Shown here one piece after another: positions 17,247 through 26,465 of a DNA stretch of 64,000 nt. How positions within the stretch are numbered: the first letter of the stretch is position 1; the number at the start of each line of letters is the position of its first letter. Source of the DNA: Pseudomonas purpurea (GTDB lineage: Bacteria; Pseudomonadota; Gammaproteobacteria; Pseudomonadales; Pseudomonadaceae); contig NZ_CP150918.1 of NCBI RefSeq assembly GCF_039908635.1, positions 2,847,001-2,911,000 of the forward strand, read 5' to 3'. The notes under the pieces were generated by a model. It made no database searches and was not told the origin of the DNA. It saw nothing but the letters and a program-made list of their open reading frames with translations. A program made the position numbers and the translations under genes.

Positions 17247-18125
17247 ATGACTGAACCCACCACCCTGCAGGTAAAAGTAGCGTCGCAGATTCTTGCGGCG
17301 ATCCAGTCCGGCGAACTGGCGCCCGGCAGTCACCTCAAGGAGGTGGAACTGGCCGAGCGTTTTGGCGTTTCCCGTTCGCCGATTCGGGGCGCGTTGATCT
17401 ACCTGGCGACCAAAGAACTGGTCGGTCGATTGCCCCATCAAGGCTTTTGCGTGCTGGAGGCTGCGCTCAGTGTCGGTCTGGACAAAGTCAGCCTGCCGGT
17501 AGGTGAGGATGAAGAACTGTATCAGCGCTTGATTGACGACCGTTTGGCGCAGGCCTTGCCCGATCAGGTCATGGAAAGTGATCTGCTGCGGCGTTACGGG
17601 GCCAGTAAGGCTGTGCTGCGCCGCTGTTTGCTACGTTTGTCCGATGAAGGTGTGATGCAGCGCAAACATGGGCATGGCTGGATGTTCCTGCCCACCTTGA
17701 GTTCAGCCGAAAAGCGCTTCGAAAGTTACCGCTTTCGCATGTTGCTGGAGCCGGCCGGGTTACTGGAACCGACGTTCAAACTGCCCCGAGAGCGGTTGCA
17801 GCGTTGTCGCGAAAAACAGCAGGCCTTACTCGAAGGCACTCCCGACAGCTTGAGTTTTTTCGAAGCCAATGCGGAGTTTCATGAGTTGCTGGCGCTGGCG
17901 TCCGGCAATTCGTTCATTTTGCAGACCGTGCAGCAACAGAACCGCCTGCGGCGCCTGACCGAGTTCCACACCGTGTCGAACCTGGAACGGGTCAAAACGT
18001 CGTGTCGCGAACACTTGCAGATCATTGATGCGCTGGAGCAGGGCGACCGGGAATGGGCGTCGAACTTGCTTTATCAGCACCTGAAGCTGGCGAGCACCCT
18101 GAATGAAGTGCGCAAGAAAAGCTGA
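17247..18125 (+). CDS. GntR-family regulator with two apparent winged helices and an FCD-type effector domain
   Basis: In this 292-residue protein residues 8-68 form a canonical GntR winged helix (QILAAIQSGELAPGSHLKEVELAERFGVSRSPIRGALIYL). A second segment at about 92-146 (LYQRLIDDRLAQALPDQVMESDLLRRYGASKAVLRRCLLRLSDEGVMQRKHGHGW) has the same helix-turn-helix-wing order in a degenerate form. Residues 155-285 are an all-helical FCD-like ligand domain (FRMLLEPAGLL, FHELLALASGN). The gene is divergent from the glycosyltransferase and convergent, with a 1-bp gap, with the response regulator at 18127. The ligand is not known. Confidence 0.85.
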   Translation: MTEPTTLQVKVASQILAAIQSGELAPGSHLKEVELAERFGVSRSPIRGALIYLATKELVGRLPHQGFCVLEAALSVGLDKVSLPVGEDEELYQRLIDDRLAQALPDQVMESDLLRRYGASKAVLRRCLLRLSDEGVMQRKHGHGWMFLPTLSSAEKRFESYRFRMLLEPAGLLEPTFKLPRERLQRCREKQQALLEGTPDSLSFFEANAEFHELLALASGNSFILQTVQQQNRLRRLTEFHTVSNLERVKTSCREHLQIIDALEQGDREWASNLLYQHLKLASTLNEVRKKS

Positions 18126-18126
18126 T

Positions 18127-18495
18127 TCAGGACTGTGCCAGGCCAAGCATGTCGCGAATCTTGTCGCGCAGTTGATCGATAGAGAACGGCTTGCCGATCA
18201 CCGACATCCCTTCAGGCACCTCGATATTTTCGGCATAGCCGCTGGCAAACAGGATCGGCAAGCTTGCGCGAACCTGGCGTGCCTGGTCGGCCAGCTCCCG
18301 ACCGGTCATGTCAGGTAGGCCGTAATCGGTAATCAACAGGTCAAGGGGGTGTTCACTGTTGATGATCACCAGCGCCGCTTCACCGCTGTCGGCTTCCAGC
18401 ACCTTGAATGCCAGTTCCTCCAGGACGTCGACGATCAACATACGCACGATGGCATCATCTTCGACGACAAGGAGTGTGGGGACGGTGACGGGCAT
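18127..18495 (-). CDS. Single-domain response regulator
   Basis: This 122-residue receiver domain stands alone: acidic pocket VVEDD, phospho-acceptor Asp57 in LLITDYGLPDMTGREL, Ser/Ala switch FASGY and the conserved Lys in VIGKPFS. There is no output domain, so it should work by protein contact or as a phosphate relay. It sits just upstream of, and divergent from, a large hybrid kinase gene, its likely partner. The ATG at 18495 excludes a less plausible longer start. Confidence 0.9.
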   Translation of the reverse strand: MPVTVPTLLVVEDDAIVRMLIVDVLEELAFKVLEADSGEAALVIINSEHPLDLLITDYGLPDMTGRELADQARQVRASLPILFASGYAENIEVPEGMSVIGKPFSIDQLRDKIRDMLGLAQS

Positions 18496-18758
18496 AGTGA
18501 AGTCTCTCGAAGAATAGAAGTGGCACACGCAGGTCGATCAAAAATGCCGGCCTCTTGCATGAGTAAGCGGCGACTCATGACAAGTTCCGGCGCTTGTACA
18601 AAAAAAGAATAGCTGTACAAGTCGACAAGAGTACCCGCTCTGCTTGTCTTGGGGCAGAGGAATGCAGGATTTTGCTCCTGCCCTTGTCAGAAAAATGGAT
18701 CCCATTCGCGCTTTTGGGGCAAACTCCTTTGAATTGAACAGTCCGCCAGGGCCACCAA

Positions 18759-21700
18759 ATGACCGCTACGTCTTCGGTTGATGAACAGGGTTTTCGCAAG
18801 CTACTGAGTCGCAACATAAGTCTGCCGCTGGGCGTGGGTGTGCTCAGCGCGGTGTTCTTTGTGTCCTTGATTACCTATCTGCTGTCGGTGACCCAGCGGG
18901 TCGAGCACACTGATCGAGTGATCAATAACGCCAATGAAGCGATGAAGCTCAGTGTCGACCTGGAAACCGGCATGCGCGGTTTCCTGTTGTCGGGGGATGA
19001 GCATTTTCTGGACCCCTACATAACGGCCAAACCGAGAATCATCGTCGCGCTCAAGACGTTGCAGGAGCTGACCGCCGATAACCCGCCTCAGGTCGATCGC
19101 CTGCGACGTGTGGAGGCGTTGCAGGTCGAGTGGAACAACTACTCGCAAACCATGATTGAGCTACAGCGCAACAACGGCGATTACCGCGCGGCAGTCAAGG
19201 CGGGACGCGGTAAACGCCTGACCGACGAAATCCGCAGGCAGTATGACGATGTCATCAGCATGGAGCAGCAGTTGCGCACCACGCGCAATGAGGAAGTACG
19301 TCGTACGACAGTGCTGAGCATCACCTTGTATATTTTGTTCATCATTGCCATCAGTGGATTACTGGCCTACACGGGCCGTCGCGATTTGCTCAGCCTTTCC
19401 AAAAGCTATGGCGCCAACCTGGCGGAGCAACAAAAGAGTGCTCAGCGCCTGGAGCAGCAAGCCTGGTTGCGCAATGGCCAGACCCAACTGGCGGAGCAGG
19501 TGTTGGGGCAACTGACGTTGAACTTGCTGGGGCGCAATATCCTGCAGTTCTGCGCGCAGTATCTGGGGATGGCTGTCGCCGCGATGTATGTGCGAGAAGA
19601 ACACGGCGGCCTTAAGCGCGTTGCCTCGTACGGTTTTTCTCGTGAGCAGGAAGTGCAGGAGCAAGCGATCTACAGCGGTGAGGGTATTGTTGGCCAGGCG
19701 GCCCAGCAGGATCGGCTGATCCGCTTGGACGATGTACCGGTCGACTACTTCAAGGTCAGCTCGGGGCTGGGTGACGGTGTACCGCGCAGCGTGCTGGTGG
19801 TGCCGACCAGCGACGATGATCGGGTCAACGGCGTCATCGAGTTGGGTTTTCTGCGGGCCCTGAGCGAGCGTGACATTGAATTGTTCGAACTGATTGCCGG
19901 CAACATCGGCACCTCCATCGAAGCGGCGCGTTATCGTCAGCGGTTGCAGGAAGTGCTGGCCGAAACCCAGCAGCTCAACGAAGAGTTGCAAGTGCAGCAG
20001 GAAGAACTGAAAACCGCCAACGAGGAACTGGAAGAGCAGTCGCGGATTCTCAAGGAGTCCCAGGCGCACCTGGAAATTCAGCAAGTGGAGCTTGAGCAGA
20101 CCAACGAGCAATTGGCCGAGCAAGCGCAAGCGTTGGCCGAACAACGTGATGCCATGGATGAGAAGAATGGCGAGTTGAACCTGGTGCAAGTGCAGCTCGA
20201 AGAACGGGCAGACGAGCTACAGCGCTCGAGCAAGTACAAGTCCGAGTTTCTCGCCAACATGTCCCATGAGTTACGCACGCCACTCAACAGTTCGTTGATC
20301 CTGGCCAAGCTCTTGGCAGAAAACCCGCAAGACAACCTCAGTGCCGAGCAAGTCCAGTTCGCCGAGTCGATTTATTCGGCCGGTAACGATTTGCTCAACC
20401 TGATCAACGACATCCTCGATATTTCCAAGGTCGAAGCCGGCAAGCTGGAAGTTCGCCCGGAAAACACCAGTGTCGCACTGCTGGTTGACGGTTTGCGCAC
20501 GATGTTCGAACCACTGGCCGCCGACAAGCGCCTGGCGTTCTCGACACACCTTGAGGTGGATGCTCCGTTGACGCTGTTCACTGATCGCCAGCGTCTGGAG
20601 CAGGTCCTGAAGAACCTGCTGTCCAATGCCGTGAAGTTCACGGAGAAGGGCGCGGTCAGTTTGACGGTGTCTCGTCTGCCGGGGCAGGGCATTGCGTTTG
20701 AAGTACACGATTCCGGAATCGGTATTGCAGCCGAGCAACAGGAGAGCATTTTCGAGGCGTTCCGTCAGGCCGATGGCACCACCAACCGACGTTATGGCGG
20801 CACAGGGCTGGGGCTGTCGATCTCGCGGGACCTGGCGGCGCTGCTCGGCGGTTCCATCAGTGTCGCCAGTCAAACGGGCGAGGGCAGTATTTTCACGTTG
20901 GTACTGCCGCAGCAGTACGTAGAGCCGGGTGATGAGCCGACAGAACCCCTGCGAATCGCCCCGGCCACCGTCAAGCCGGCCGCCACCGCGCCGACCCCGG
21001 TGATTGCCGAGGTGGCGATCCCGCGTTTTGCTGACGACCGTGAGAAGGCGCCGTTCGCCACCCGTTGCATCCTGGTGGTGGAAGACGAGGAGAATTTTGC
21101 GCGCATCCTCTTCGACCTGGCCCATGAGCTGGGCTACCAATGCCTGGTCGCTCACGGTGCCGACGAAGGCTACGACCTGGCCCGGCAGTTCATTCCGGAC
21201 GCGATCCTGCTGGACATGCGCCTGCCGGACCACTCGGGGCTCACGGTGCTCCAGCGGCTGAAAGAGCACGCCGAAACGCGCCACATCCCGGTTCATGTGA
21301 TTTCTGTCGAGGACCGTGTCGAGGCCGCCATGCACATGGGCGCCATCGGTTACGCGGTCAAGCCGACCACTCGCGAAGAGCTCAAGGATGTGTTCGCTCG
21401 CCTGGAAGCCAAACTCACCCAGAAGGTCAAGCGGGTGCTGCTGGTTGAAGACGATGATTTACAGCGTGACAGCATTGCGCGGCTGATCGGTGACGATGAC
21501 ATCGAAATCACTGCCGTCGGCCTGGCCCAGGAAGCCCTGGACCTGCTGCGCACCAACATTTACGACTGCATGATTATCGATTTGAAGCTGCCGGACATGC
21601 TCGGCAATGACCTGCTCAAGCGGATGTCTAGTGAAGACATTTGCTCGTTCCCGCCGGTTATCGTCTATACCGGACGCAACCTGACCCGCGACGAAGAGTC

Positions 21701-22244
21701 GGACCTGCGCAAGTATTCGCGCTCGATCATCATCAAGGGCGCGCGCTCGCCCGAGCGGCTATTGGACGAAGTGACACTTTTTCTGCACAAGGTCGAATCC
21801 CGGTTGTCCCAGGAACGGCAGAAGATGCTCAAGACCGCCCGCAGTCGCGACAAGGTCTTTGAGGGACGTAAAGTGCTGTTGGTGGACGACGATGTACGCA
21901 ACATCTTCGCCCTGACCAGTGCCCTGGAGCATAAGGGGGCGGTGGTGGTGATCGGTCGTAACGGTCGTGAAGCGATCGAGAAACTCAATGAAGTGGAGGA
22001 CATCGACCTGGTGCTGATGGACGTGATGATGCCGGAGATGGACGGTTTCGAGGCCACCATTGAGATCCGCAAGGACCCCCGCTGGCGCAAGCTGCCGATC
22101 ATCGCCGTGACCGCCAAGGCCATGAAGGACGATCAGGAGCGCTGCTTGCAGGCAGGTTCCAACGACTACCTGGCCAAGCCCATCGACCTGGATCGGCTGT
22201 TTTCGCTTATTCGTGTGTGGTTACCGAAGATGGAAAGAATTTAG
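18759..22244 (+). CDS. Membrane hybrid sensor kinase: CHASE3-like, GAF, HisKA-HATPase and three receivers
   Basis: This 1161-residue protein has membrane segments at 21-43 and 184-205 enclosing a CHASE3-like periplasmic helical domain, a GAF domain at about 240-395, a long coiled coil at 395-495 and a HisKA site His503 (FLANMSHELRTPLN). The ATPase domain covers about 605-720 (NAVKFTEKG, DSGIGI, GGTGLGLSIS). Three receivers follow with predicted phospho-Asp819, Asp941 and Asp1088; the second has an unusual IIIKGARSP in place of a KP switch. It begins a five-gene signalling run with CheR and CheB. The multiple receivers suggest an internal phosphorelay or signal integration; the input is unknown. 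Confidence 0.93.
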   Translation: MTATSSVDEQGFRKLLSRNISLPLGVGVLSAVFFVSLITYLLSVTQRVEHTDRVINNANEAMKLSVDLETGMRGFLLSGDEHFLDPYITAKPRIIVALKTLQELTADNPPQVDRLRRVEALQVEWNNYSQTMIELQRNNGDYRAAVKAGRGKRLTDEIRRQYDDVISMEQQLRTTRNEEVRRTTVLSITLYILFIIAISGLLAYTGRRDLLSLSKSYGANLAEQQKSAQRLEQQAWLRNGQTQLAEQVLGQLTLNLLGRNILQFCAQYLGMAVAAMYVREEHGGLKRVASYGFSREQEVQEQAIYSGEGIVGQAAQQDRLIRLDDVPVDYFKVSSGLGDGVPRSVLVVPTSDDDRVNGVIELGFLRALSERDIELFELIAGNIGTSIEAARYRQRLQEVLAETQQLNEELQVQQEELKTANEELEEQSRILKESQAHLEIQQVELEQTNEQLAEQAQALAEQRDAMDEKNGELNLVQVQLEERADELQRSSKYKSEFLANMSHELRTPLNSSLILAKLLAENPQDNLSAEQVQFAESIYSAGNDLLNLINDILDISKVEAGKLEVRPENTSVALLVDGLRTMFEPLAADKRLAFSTHLEVDAPLTLFTDRQRLEQVLKNLLSNAVKFTEKGAVSLTVSRLPGQGIAFEVHDSGIGIAAEQQESIFEAFRQADGTTNRRYGGTGLGLSISRDLAALLGGSISVASQTGEGSIFTLVLPQQYVEPGDEPTEPLRIAPATVKPAATAPTPVIAEVAIPRFADDREKAPFATRCILVVEDEENFARILFDLAHELGYQCLVAHGADEGYDLARQFIPDAILLDMRLPDHSGLTVLQRLKEHAETRHIPVHVISVEDRVEAAMHMGAIGYAVKPTTREELKDVFARLEAKLTQKVKRVLLVEDDDLQRDSIARLIGDDDIEITAVGLAQEALDLLRTNIYDCMIIDLKLPDMLGNDLLKRMSSEDICSFPPVIVYTGRNLTRDEESDLRKYSRSIIIKGARSPERLLDEVTLFLHKVESRLSQERQKMLKTARSRDKVFEGRKVLLVDDDVRNIFALTSALEHKGAVVVIGRNGREAIEKLNEVEDIDLVLMDVMMPEMDGFEATIEIRKDPRWRKLPIIAVTAKAMKDDQERCLQAGSNDYLAKPIDLDRLFSLIRVWLPKMERI

Positions 22245-23059
22245 TGGAGCGAAATACGGACATCGAACTACGGTTGTTGATCGAAGCCATCTACCTCAAG
22301 TACAGCTACGATTTTCGTGATTACTCCGGCGCTTCGATCAAGCGCCGGGTCAATCACGCGCTGCGTCAGTTCGAGTGCAGGACCATTTCCGCGCTTCAGG
22401 AACGGGTACTGCATGACCCGACCGCGTTCATGCAGCTGTTGCAGCTGCTGACGATTCCGGTCAGCGAGATGTTCCGCGACCCGTCGCATTTTTTGGCGAT
22501 CCGCCAGGAGGTGGTGCCACTGCTCAAGACCTACCCGTCGCTCAAGATCTGGATTGCCGGATGCAGCACCGGGGAAGAGGTCTACTCCATGGCGATACTG
22601 TTGCGCGAAGAAGGGTTGCTGGAACGCACCATCATTTACGCCACCGACATCAATCCGCATTCACTGGAAAAGGCCAAGCAGGGGATTTTCTCCCTGGAGA
22701 ACATTCGCGCCTACACCCACAACTATCAGCAGGCAGGTGGTCAGCGTTCGTTTGCCGATTACTACACAGCGGCTTACGACTATGCGATTTTCGACAAGAC
22801 CCTGTGTGAGAACGTGACCTTCGCCGACCACAGCCTGGCGACGGATAGCGTATTCTCTGAAACCCAGTTAATTTCATGCCGTAACGTACTGATTTACTTC
22901 AATAAAAAACTCCAGGATCGCGCGTTTGGACTGTTTCACGAATCGTTGTGTCATCGAGGGTTTCTGGTGCTGGGCAGCAAGGAAACCCTGGACTTCTCCG
23001 GGTACGGCAACCAGTTCGAACCCTTGGTAAAAACTGAACGGATCTACCGTAAATCATGA
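22244..23059 (+). CDS. CheR-type protein-glutamate O-methyltransferase
   Basis: The protein has an N-terminal CheR helical domain (IELRLLIEAIYLKYSYDFRDYSGASIKRRVNHALRQF) and a SAM-binding domain with IWIAGCSTGEEVYSMA, ATDINPHSLEKAKQG and ISCRNVLIYFNK. I chose the GTG at 22244, which overlaps the kinase stop as TAGTG and has GGAAAG upstream; a longer start would lie inside the kinase gene. The product is 271 residues. No chemoreceptor is encoded nearby, so its methyl acceptor may be another protein of the locus or a receptor elsewhere. Confidence 0.92.
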   Translation: MERNTDIELRLLIEAIYLKYSYDFRDYSGASIKRRVNHALRQFECRTISALQERVLHDPTAFMQLLQLLTIPVSEMFRDPSHFLAIRQEVVPLLKTYPSLKIWIAGCSTGEEVYSMAILLREEGLLERTIIYATDINPHSLEKAKQGIFSLENIRAYTHNYQQAGGQRSFADYYTAAYDYAIFDKTLCENVTFADHSLATDSVFSETQLISCRNVLIYFNKKLQDRAFGLFHESLCHRGFLVLGSKETLDFSGYGNQFEPLVKTERIYRKS

Positions 23060-23661
23060 ACAGCGGCGGTTCCAGGCAAACATCGCGGCGCAAGGTCGAG
23101 GCCGTTGTTGTCGGCGCCTCGGCCGGGGGCGTCGAAGCGCTGCTGAGTATTTTCAGCAGCCTGCATCAGGGGTTTCGCTTGCCGATCATTGTTGTGTTGC
23201 ACCTGCCGGACGAACGTCGCAGCCACTTGGCGGATGTGTTTGCCCGCCGCGTGTCGATGCCCGTCATGGAGGCGTATGACAAAGCGCTGATCACGCCTGG
23301 GACGCTGTACTTTGCCGCGCCCGGCTATCACTTGTCGGTGGAGCATGACCGCAGTCTGTCGTTGAGTCTGGAAGACCGGGTACATCACTCGCGGCCGGCC
23401 ATTGATTACCTGTTCGAGTCTGCCGCCGATACCTATGGTCCATCCCTGGCGGCGGTGCTCCTGACCGGTGCGAATCAGGATGGCGCCCGAGGCCTGGCGC
23501 ACGTCAAGAGTTGCGGCGGCCTGACGGTGGTCCAAGACCCGACGCAGGCTCATGTCTCGACAATGCCGGCCGCCGCGCTGGCCTTGCATCAGCCCGACCA
23601 TATCCTCCCTTTGCGCGGCATCGGCCGCTTGCTCGTCGAGCTGGAACGAATCGCATGCTAA
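23056..23661 (+). CDS. Stand-alone CheB-type methylesterase domain
   Basis: The 201-residue protein contains only the CheB catalytic domain, with Ser22 in VVGASAGGVEAL, His49 in VVLHLP and Asp142 in LLTGANQDGARG as the triad. The usual N-terminal receiver is missing, so control by phosphorylation would have to come from a separate receiver. It overlaps cheR by ATGA and the next gene by 7 bp. With CheR it makes a methylation/demethylation pair embedded among kinases. Confidence 0.92.
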   Translation: MNSGGSRQTSRRKVEAVVVGASAGGVEALLSIFSSLHQGFRLPIIVVLHLPDERRSHLADVFARRVSMPVMEAYDKALITPGTLYFAAPGYHLSVEHDRSLSLSLEDRVHHSRPAIDYLFESAADTYGPSLAAVLLTGANQDGARGLAHVKSCGGLTVVQDPTQAHVSTMPAAALALHQPDHILPLRGIGRLLVELERIAC

Positions 23662-24836
23662 GTACTGTCCACGCCAAACTGCTGATCGTCGATGATCTGC
23701 CGGAGAATCTGCTGGCCCTTGAGGCGTTGATCAAGCGCGAAGACCGCATGGTCTTCAAGGCGTTGTCGGCGGACGAAGCCTTGTCGCTGCTGTTGCAGCA
23801 TGAGTTCGCCATGGCCATTCTCGACGTACAGATGCCTGGCATGAACGGTTTCGAACTGGCCGAACTGATGCGCGGCACCGAAAAAACCAAGAACATCCCC
23901 ATCATCTTCGTCAGTGCCGCCGGGCGTGAGTTGAACTACGCCTTTAAAGGCTACGAAAGCGGTGCCGTGGATTTCCTGCACAAACCGCTGGATATCCACG
24001 CGGTGAAAAGCAAGGTCAATGTCTTCGTCGACCTGTACCGCCAGAGCAAGGCCATGAAGCTTCAGGTCGAAGCCCTGGAGCAGAGCCGGCGCGAGCAGGA
24101 AATCCTGCTTCAGAAGTTACAGGCTACCCAAAATGAACTCGAGCAGGCTGTGCGCATGCGCGACGACTTCATGTCGATCGTCGCCCATGAGGTGCGCACG
24201 CCGTTGAACGGGCTGATACTGGAAACCCAACTGCGCAAGATGCACCTGGCCCGCGACAATGCCCAGGCGTTCACGCTGGACAAAATGCACGCGATGGTCG
24301 ACCGCGACGAGCGACAGATCAAGAGCCTGATCCGCCTGATCGAAGACATGCTCGACGTCTCGCGGATCCGCACCGGCAAGTTGTCGATTCGCACCAGTCG
24401 CTTCGACCTGGTGCAACTGGTGGAGAACCTGTTGCAGAACTTCGCGCCGCAAGTGGAAGCCGCCGAATCTTCGGTGACGTTCACGGCGTTGCAACCGGTG
24501 GAGGGTAGCTGGGATGAATTCCGGATCGAACAAGTGGTGTCCAACCTGCTGACCAACGCCCTGCGTTATGGCAGCAAAAAACCGATTCAGGTGACGGTTT
24601 ATGCCCAGGACGGTGAGGCGCGTGTCGAGGTGCGTGACCATGGTATTGGCATCAGTGAAGAGAATCAGAAGCGGATTTTCCAGCAGTTCGAACGTGTTTC
24701 GGACAAAACCGCGGCGGCCGGCCTGGGCCTCGGGCTGTTCATCTCCGAGCAGATTGTTGCCGCCCATGGCGGCTCCATCAGCGTTGAAAGCCGTATCAAC
24801 GAAGGGGCCCTGTTTCGCGTTTGCCTGCCCCTGTAG
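23655..24836 (+). CDS. Receiver-histidine kinase hybrid (REC-HisKA-HATPase)
   Basis: This 393-residue soluble protein starts MLSTVHAKLLIVDDLPENLL. The receiver occupies residues 5-125 with phospho-Asp57 in AILDVQMPGMNGFEL. A coiled coil leads to HisKA His178 (MSIVAHEVRTPLNG), and the ATPase domain shows NLLTNALRYG, DHGIGIS and GLGLGLFIS. The N-terminal receiver means the kinase activity is probably set by an upstream phosphodonor. The start codon lies within the end of cheB, so translation is coupled. It probably receives phosphate from, or competes with, the large hybrid kinase. Confidence 0.92.
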   Translation: MLSTVHAKLLIVDDLPENLLALEALIKREDRMVFKALSADEALSLLLQHEFAMAILDVQMPGMNGFELAELMRGTEKTKNIPIIFVSAAGRELNYAFKGYESGAVDFLHKPLDIHAVKSKVNVFVDLYRQSKAMKLQVEALEQSRREQEILLQKLQATQNELEQAVRMRDDFMSIVAHEVRTPLNGLILETQLRKMHLARDNAQAFTLDKMHAMVDRDERQIKSLIRLIEDMLDVSRIRTGKLSIRTSRFDLVQLVENLLQNFAPQVEAAESSVTFTALQPVEGSWDEFRIEQVVSNLLTNALRYGSKKPIQVTVYAQDGEARVEVRDHGIGISEENQKRIFQQFERVSDKTAAAGLGLGLFISEQIVAAHGGSISVESRINEGALFRVCLPL

Positions 24837-24914
24837 GAAAACAATCCGAATCGACGCAACCTCTGCGTGACCGCAGGGTCGTATCAGCAGCTATTGACCG
24901 AACAAAGGCTTCCC

Positions 24915-25292
24915 ATGAGTGAAGATGCACAAGACGTCGTATTGATCGTCGAAGATGACCCCTCGATTCTGATGGTGCTGGCCGCCTACCTGTCGGGCGA
25001 GGGTTACCGCGTATTGCAGGCCGAAGACGGCGAGCAGGCGTTCGAGATCCTGGCCAGCAAACCGCACCTGGACATGATGATCACCGACTATCGCCTGCCG
25101 GGTGGTATCTCCGGTGTGCAGATCGCGGAACCCGCGGTGAAACTGCGCCCGGAACTGAAGGTGATTTTCATCAGTGGCTACCCGGCGGAAATCCGCGAGT
25201 CGGGCAGCCCGATAGCGCACAAGGCGCCGATACTGGCCAAGCCGTTTGACCTGGACGAACTGCAGGCGCTGATGCAGCAAATGTTGTCCTGA
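24915..25292 (+). CDS. Single-domain response regulator
   Basis: The 125-residue receiver has acidic residues in LIVEDDPS, phospho-Asp58 in MMITDYRLPGGISG, the switch FISGYP and Lys in ILAKPFD. It closes the signalling run, 78 bp after the receiver-kinase gene. Its LPGGxSG loop is typical of receivers that sit at the end of hybrid kinases, which supports the idea that it is phosphorylated by the preceding proteins. No output domain is present. Confidence 0.9.
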   Translation: MSEDAQDVVLIVEDDPSILMVLAAYLSGEGYRVLQAEDGEQAFEILASKPHLDMMITDYRLPGGISGVQIAEPAVKLRPELKVIFISGYPAEIRESGSPIAHKAPILAKPFDLDELQALMQQMLS

Positions 25293-25306
25293 ATGAACAC
25301 CCCGGC

Positions 25307-25329
25307 CACTTGCCCTTTGAGGGCGAGTG
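25307..25329. terminator. Hairpin between convergent genes
   Basis: CACTTGCCCT (25307-25316) pairs with AGGGCGAGTG (25320-25329) around a 3-nt loop, with one T-G wobble. It lies between the receiver gene and the convergent TPR gene. No T-run is evident on either side. Confidence 0.55.
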
Positions 25330-25334
25330 ATCGG

Positions 25335-26390
25335 CTACAAGCCTTGCTGCAACGACGGGTCATCCGGGTTCATCTGTTCGAGTTGAGCCAGAAGAATCTG
25401 CACATTCTGCAACTGCCCGGACTCTTTCCAGTAGCTGATCAACAGTACGCGTGCCTTGCGGTCGGCCGGGTGACGCTGCACGATTTCCTGCAACTGCTTT
25501 TGCGCCGCTTCCTGCTCTTGCTCGCTGTGCAAGGTGGTGGCGAGGTCGTAACGGTAATCCTTGTTGTCCGGTTCCAGTTCCACCGCCCTGGACAGTCCCA
25601 ACAGCGCATATTCGCTTTGCCCATGATGCAGCAGCCACAAACCCAGGGCGTGTTGCAGGTACGCCGAATCCGGTTGCGCTTGCAGCTGTTTGGCCAGTAA
25701 CTGGCGGGCCGCATCGCTTTGGCCCTGCTTGTCGAGCACCTCGATCTGAATCACCAGCGCACGCAAGTTGCCGGGGTCCAGGCGCAGACTCTGCTCCAGG
25801 GCTTGCTGGGCTTCTTTCAACTGGGCGTTATGCAAGTGCAGGCGTGCCAGTTGGTATTGGGTTTCGGCCGTCTCGGGTTGTGACTTGAGGGCTTGCTGGT
25901 ACTGGTCGATGACTTGCTGCAAAGGGCCGAAGTACAACCCCAGATCATCGGGCGACAGCCCCAGTAACGCATCGGCGGCGGAAAACCGTACCGCTTGCTC
26001 GCTGTCTTCCAGCAGCGGTCCCAGCAGCAGGCTGCGCTGGCCGCCGGGCACCAGCCCCGAGACACTTTTGATCGCGGCCTGGCGCACGGCCACCGACGGG
26101 TGACTGAGGTCGGCATCGGCCAGTTTCAGTGCTTGCGGGCTGGGGTAATTCGGCAATTCGGCATGCAGCTTGATGCGGCGGGCATCTGGCAGGTCCGGGC
26201 GTGCCATCTGCTGATAGAGCATCCGCGCAGCGCCCGGTTGACCGTTGCGCGCCTGTTGCAATGCTTCGCTGTAGCCGTGCCGGACGGCCGAGGGCAGCGA
26301 CGGCGTGGTGCTGCGCAGGAAAAACCAGGCGATGGCCACAAGCAACAGGGCGAGCAGGCTGATAAGCAGGTAGCGGCGGGGCTTGGACAT
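25335..26390 (-). CDS. Membrane-anchored TPR/HEAT-repeat protein
   Basis: The 351-residue protein has an N-terminal anchor (YLLISLLALLLVAIAWFFL), a short HEAT-like region (HPSVAVRQAAIKSVSGLVPG, EDSEQAVRFSAADALLGL) at about 95-150 and several TPR units to the end (AETQYQLARLHLHNAQLKEAQQALEQSLRLDP, ALGLWLLHHGQSEYALLGLSRAVELEPDN). The repeats should face the periplasm and bind partner proteins. TPR proteins of this build often accompany cytochrome or multiheme assembly genes, but none are present here, so its partner is unknown. Confidence 0.8.
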   Translation of the reverse strand: MSKPRRYLLISLLALLLVAIAWFFLRSTTPSLPSAVRHGYSEALQQARNGQPGAARMLYQQMARPDLPDARRIKLHAELPNYPSPQALKLADADLSHPSVAVRQAAIKSVSGLVPGGQRSLLLGPLLEDSEQAVRFSAADALLGLSPDDLGLYFGPLQQVIDQYQQALKSQPETAETQYQLARLHLHNAQLKEAQQALEQSLRLDPGNLRALVIQIEVLDKQGQSDAARQLLAKQLQAQPDSAYLQHALGLWLLHHGQSEYALLGLSRAVELEPDNKDYRYDLATTLHSEQEQEAAQKQLQEIVQRHPADRKARVLLISYWKESGQLQNVQILLAQLEQMNPDDPSLQQGL

Positions 26391-26402
26391 GCAGGAATCC
26401 GG

Positions 26403-26433
26403 AAGCTGACGGGTTGCGCAAAGCCGTCAGCTT
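26403..26433. terminator. 10-bp perfect hairpin downstream of the bestrophin gene
   Basis: AAGCTGACGG (26403-26412) and CCGTCAGCTT (26424-26433) form a perfect stem with an 11-nt loop. It lies after the stop of the minus-strand bestrophin gene and before the start of the TPR gene on the same strand. It could stop or attenuate read-through. No T-run follows. Confidence 0.5.
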
Positions 26434-26465
26434 CGGTCAGCCAGGGCCGTGAGTCAAACCCTGAC

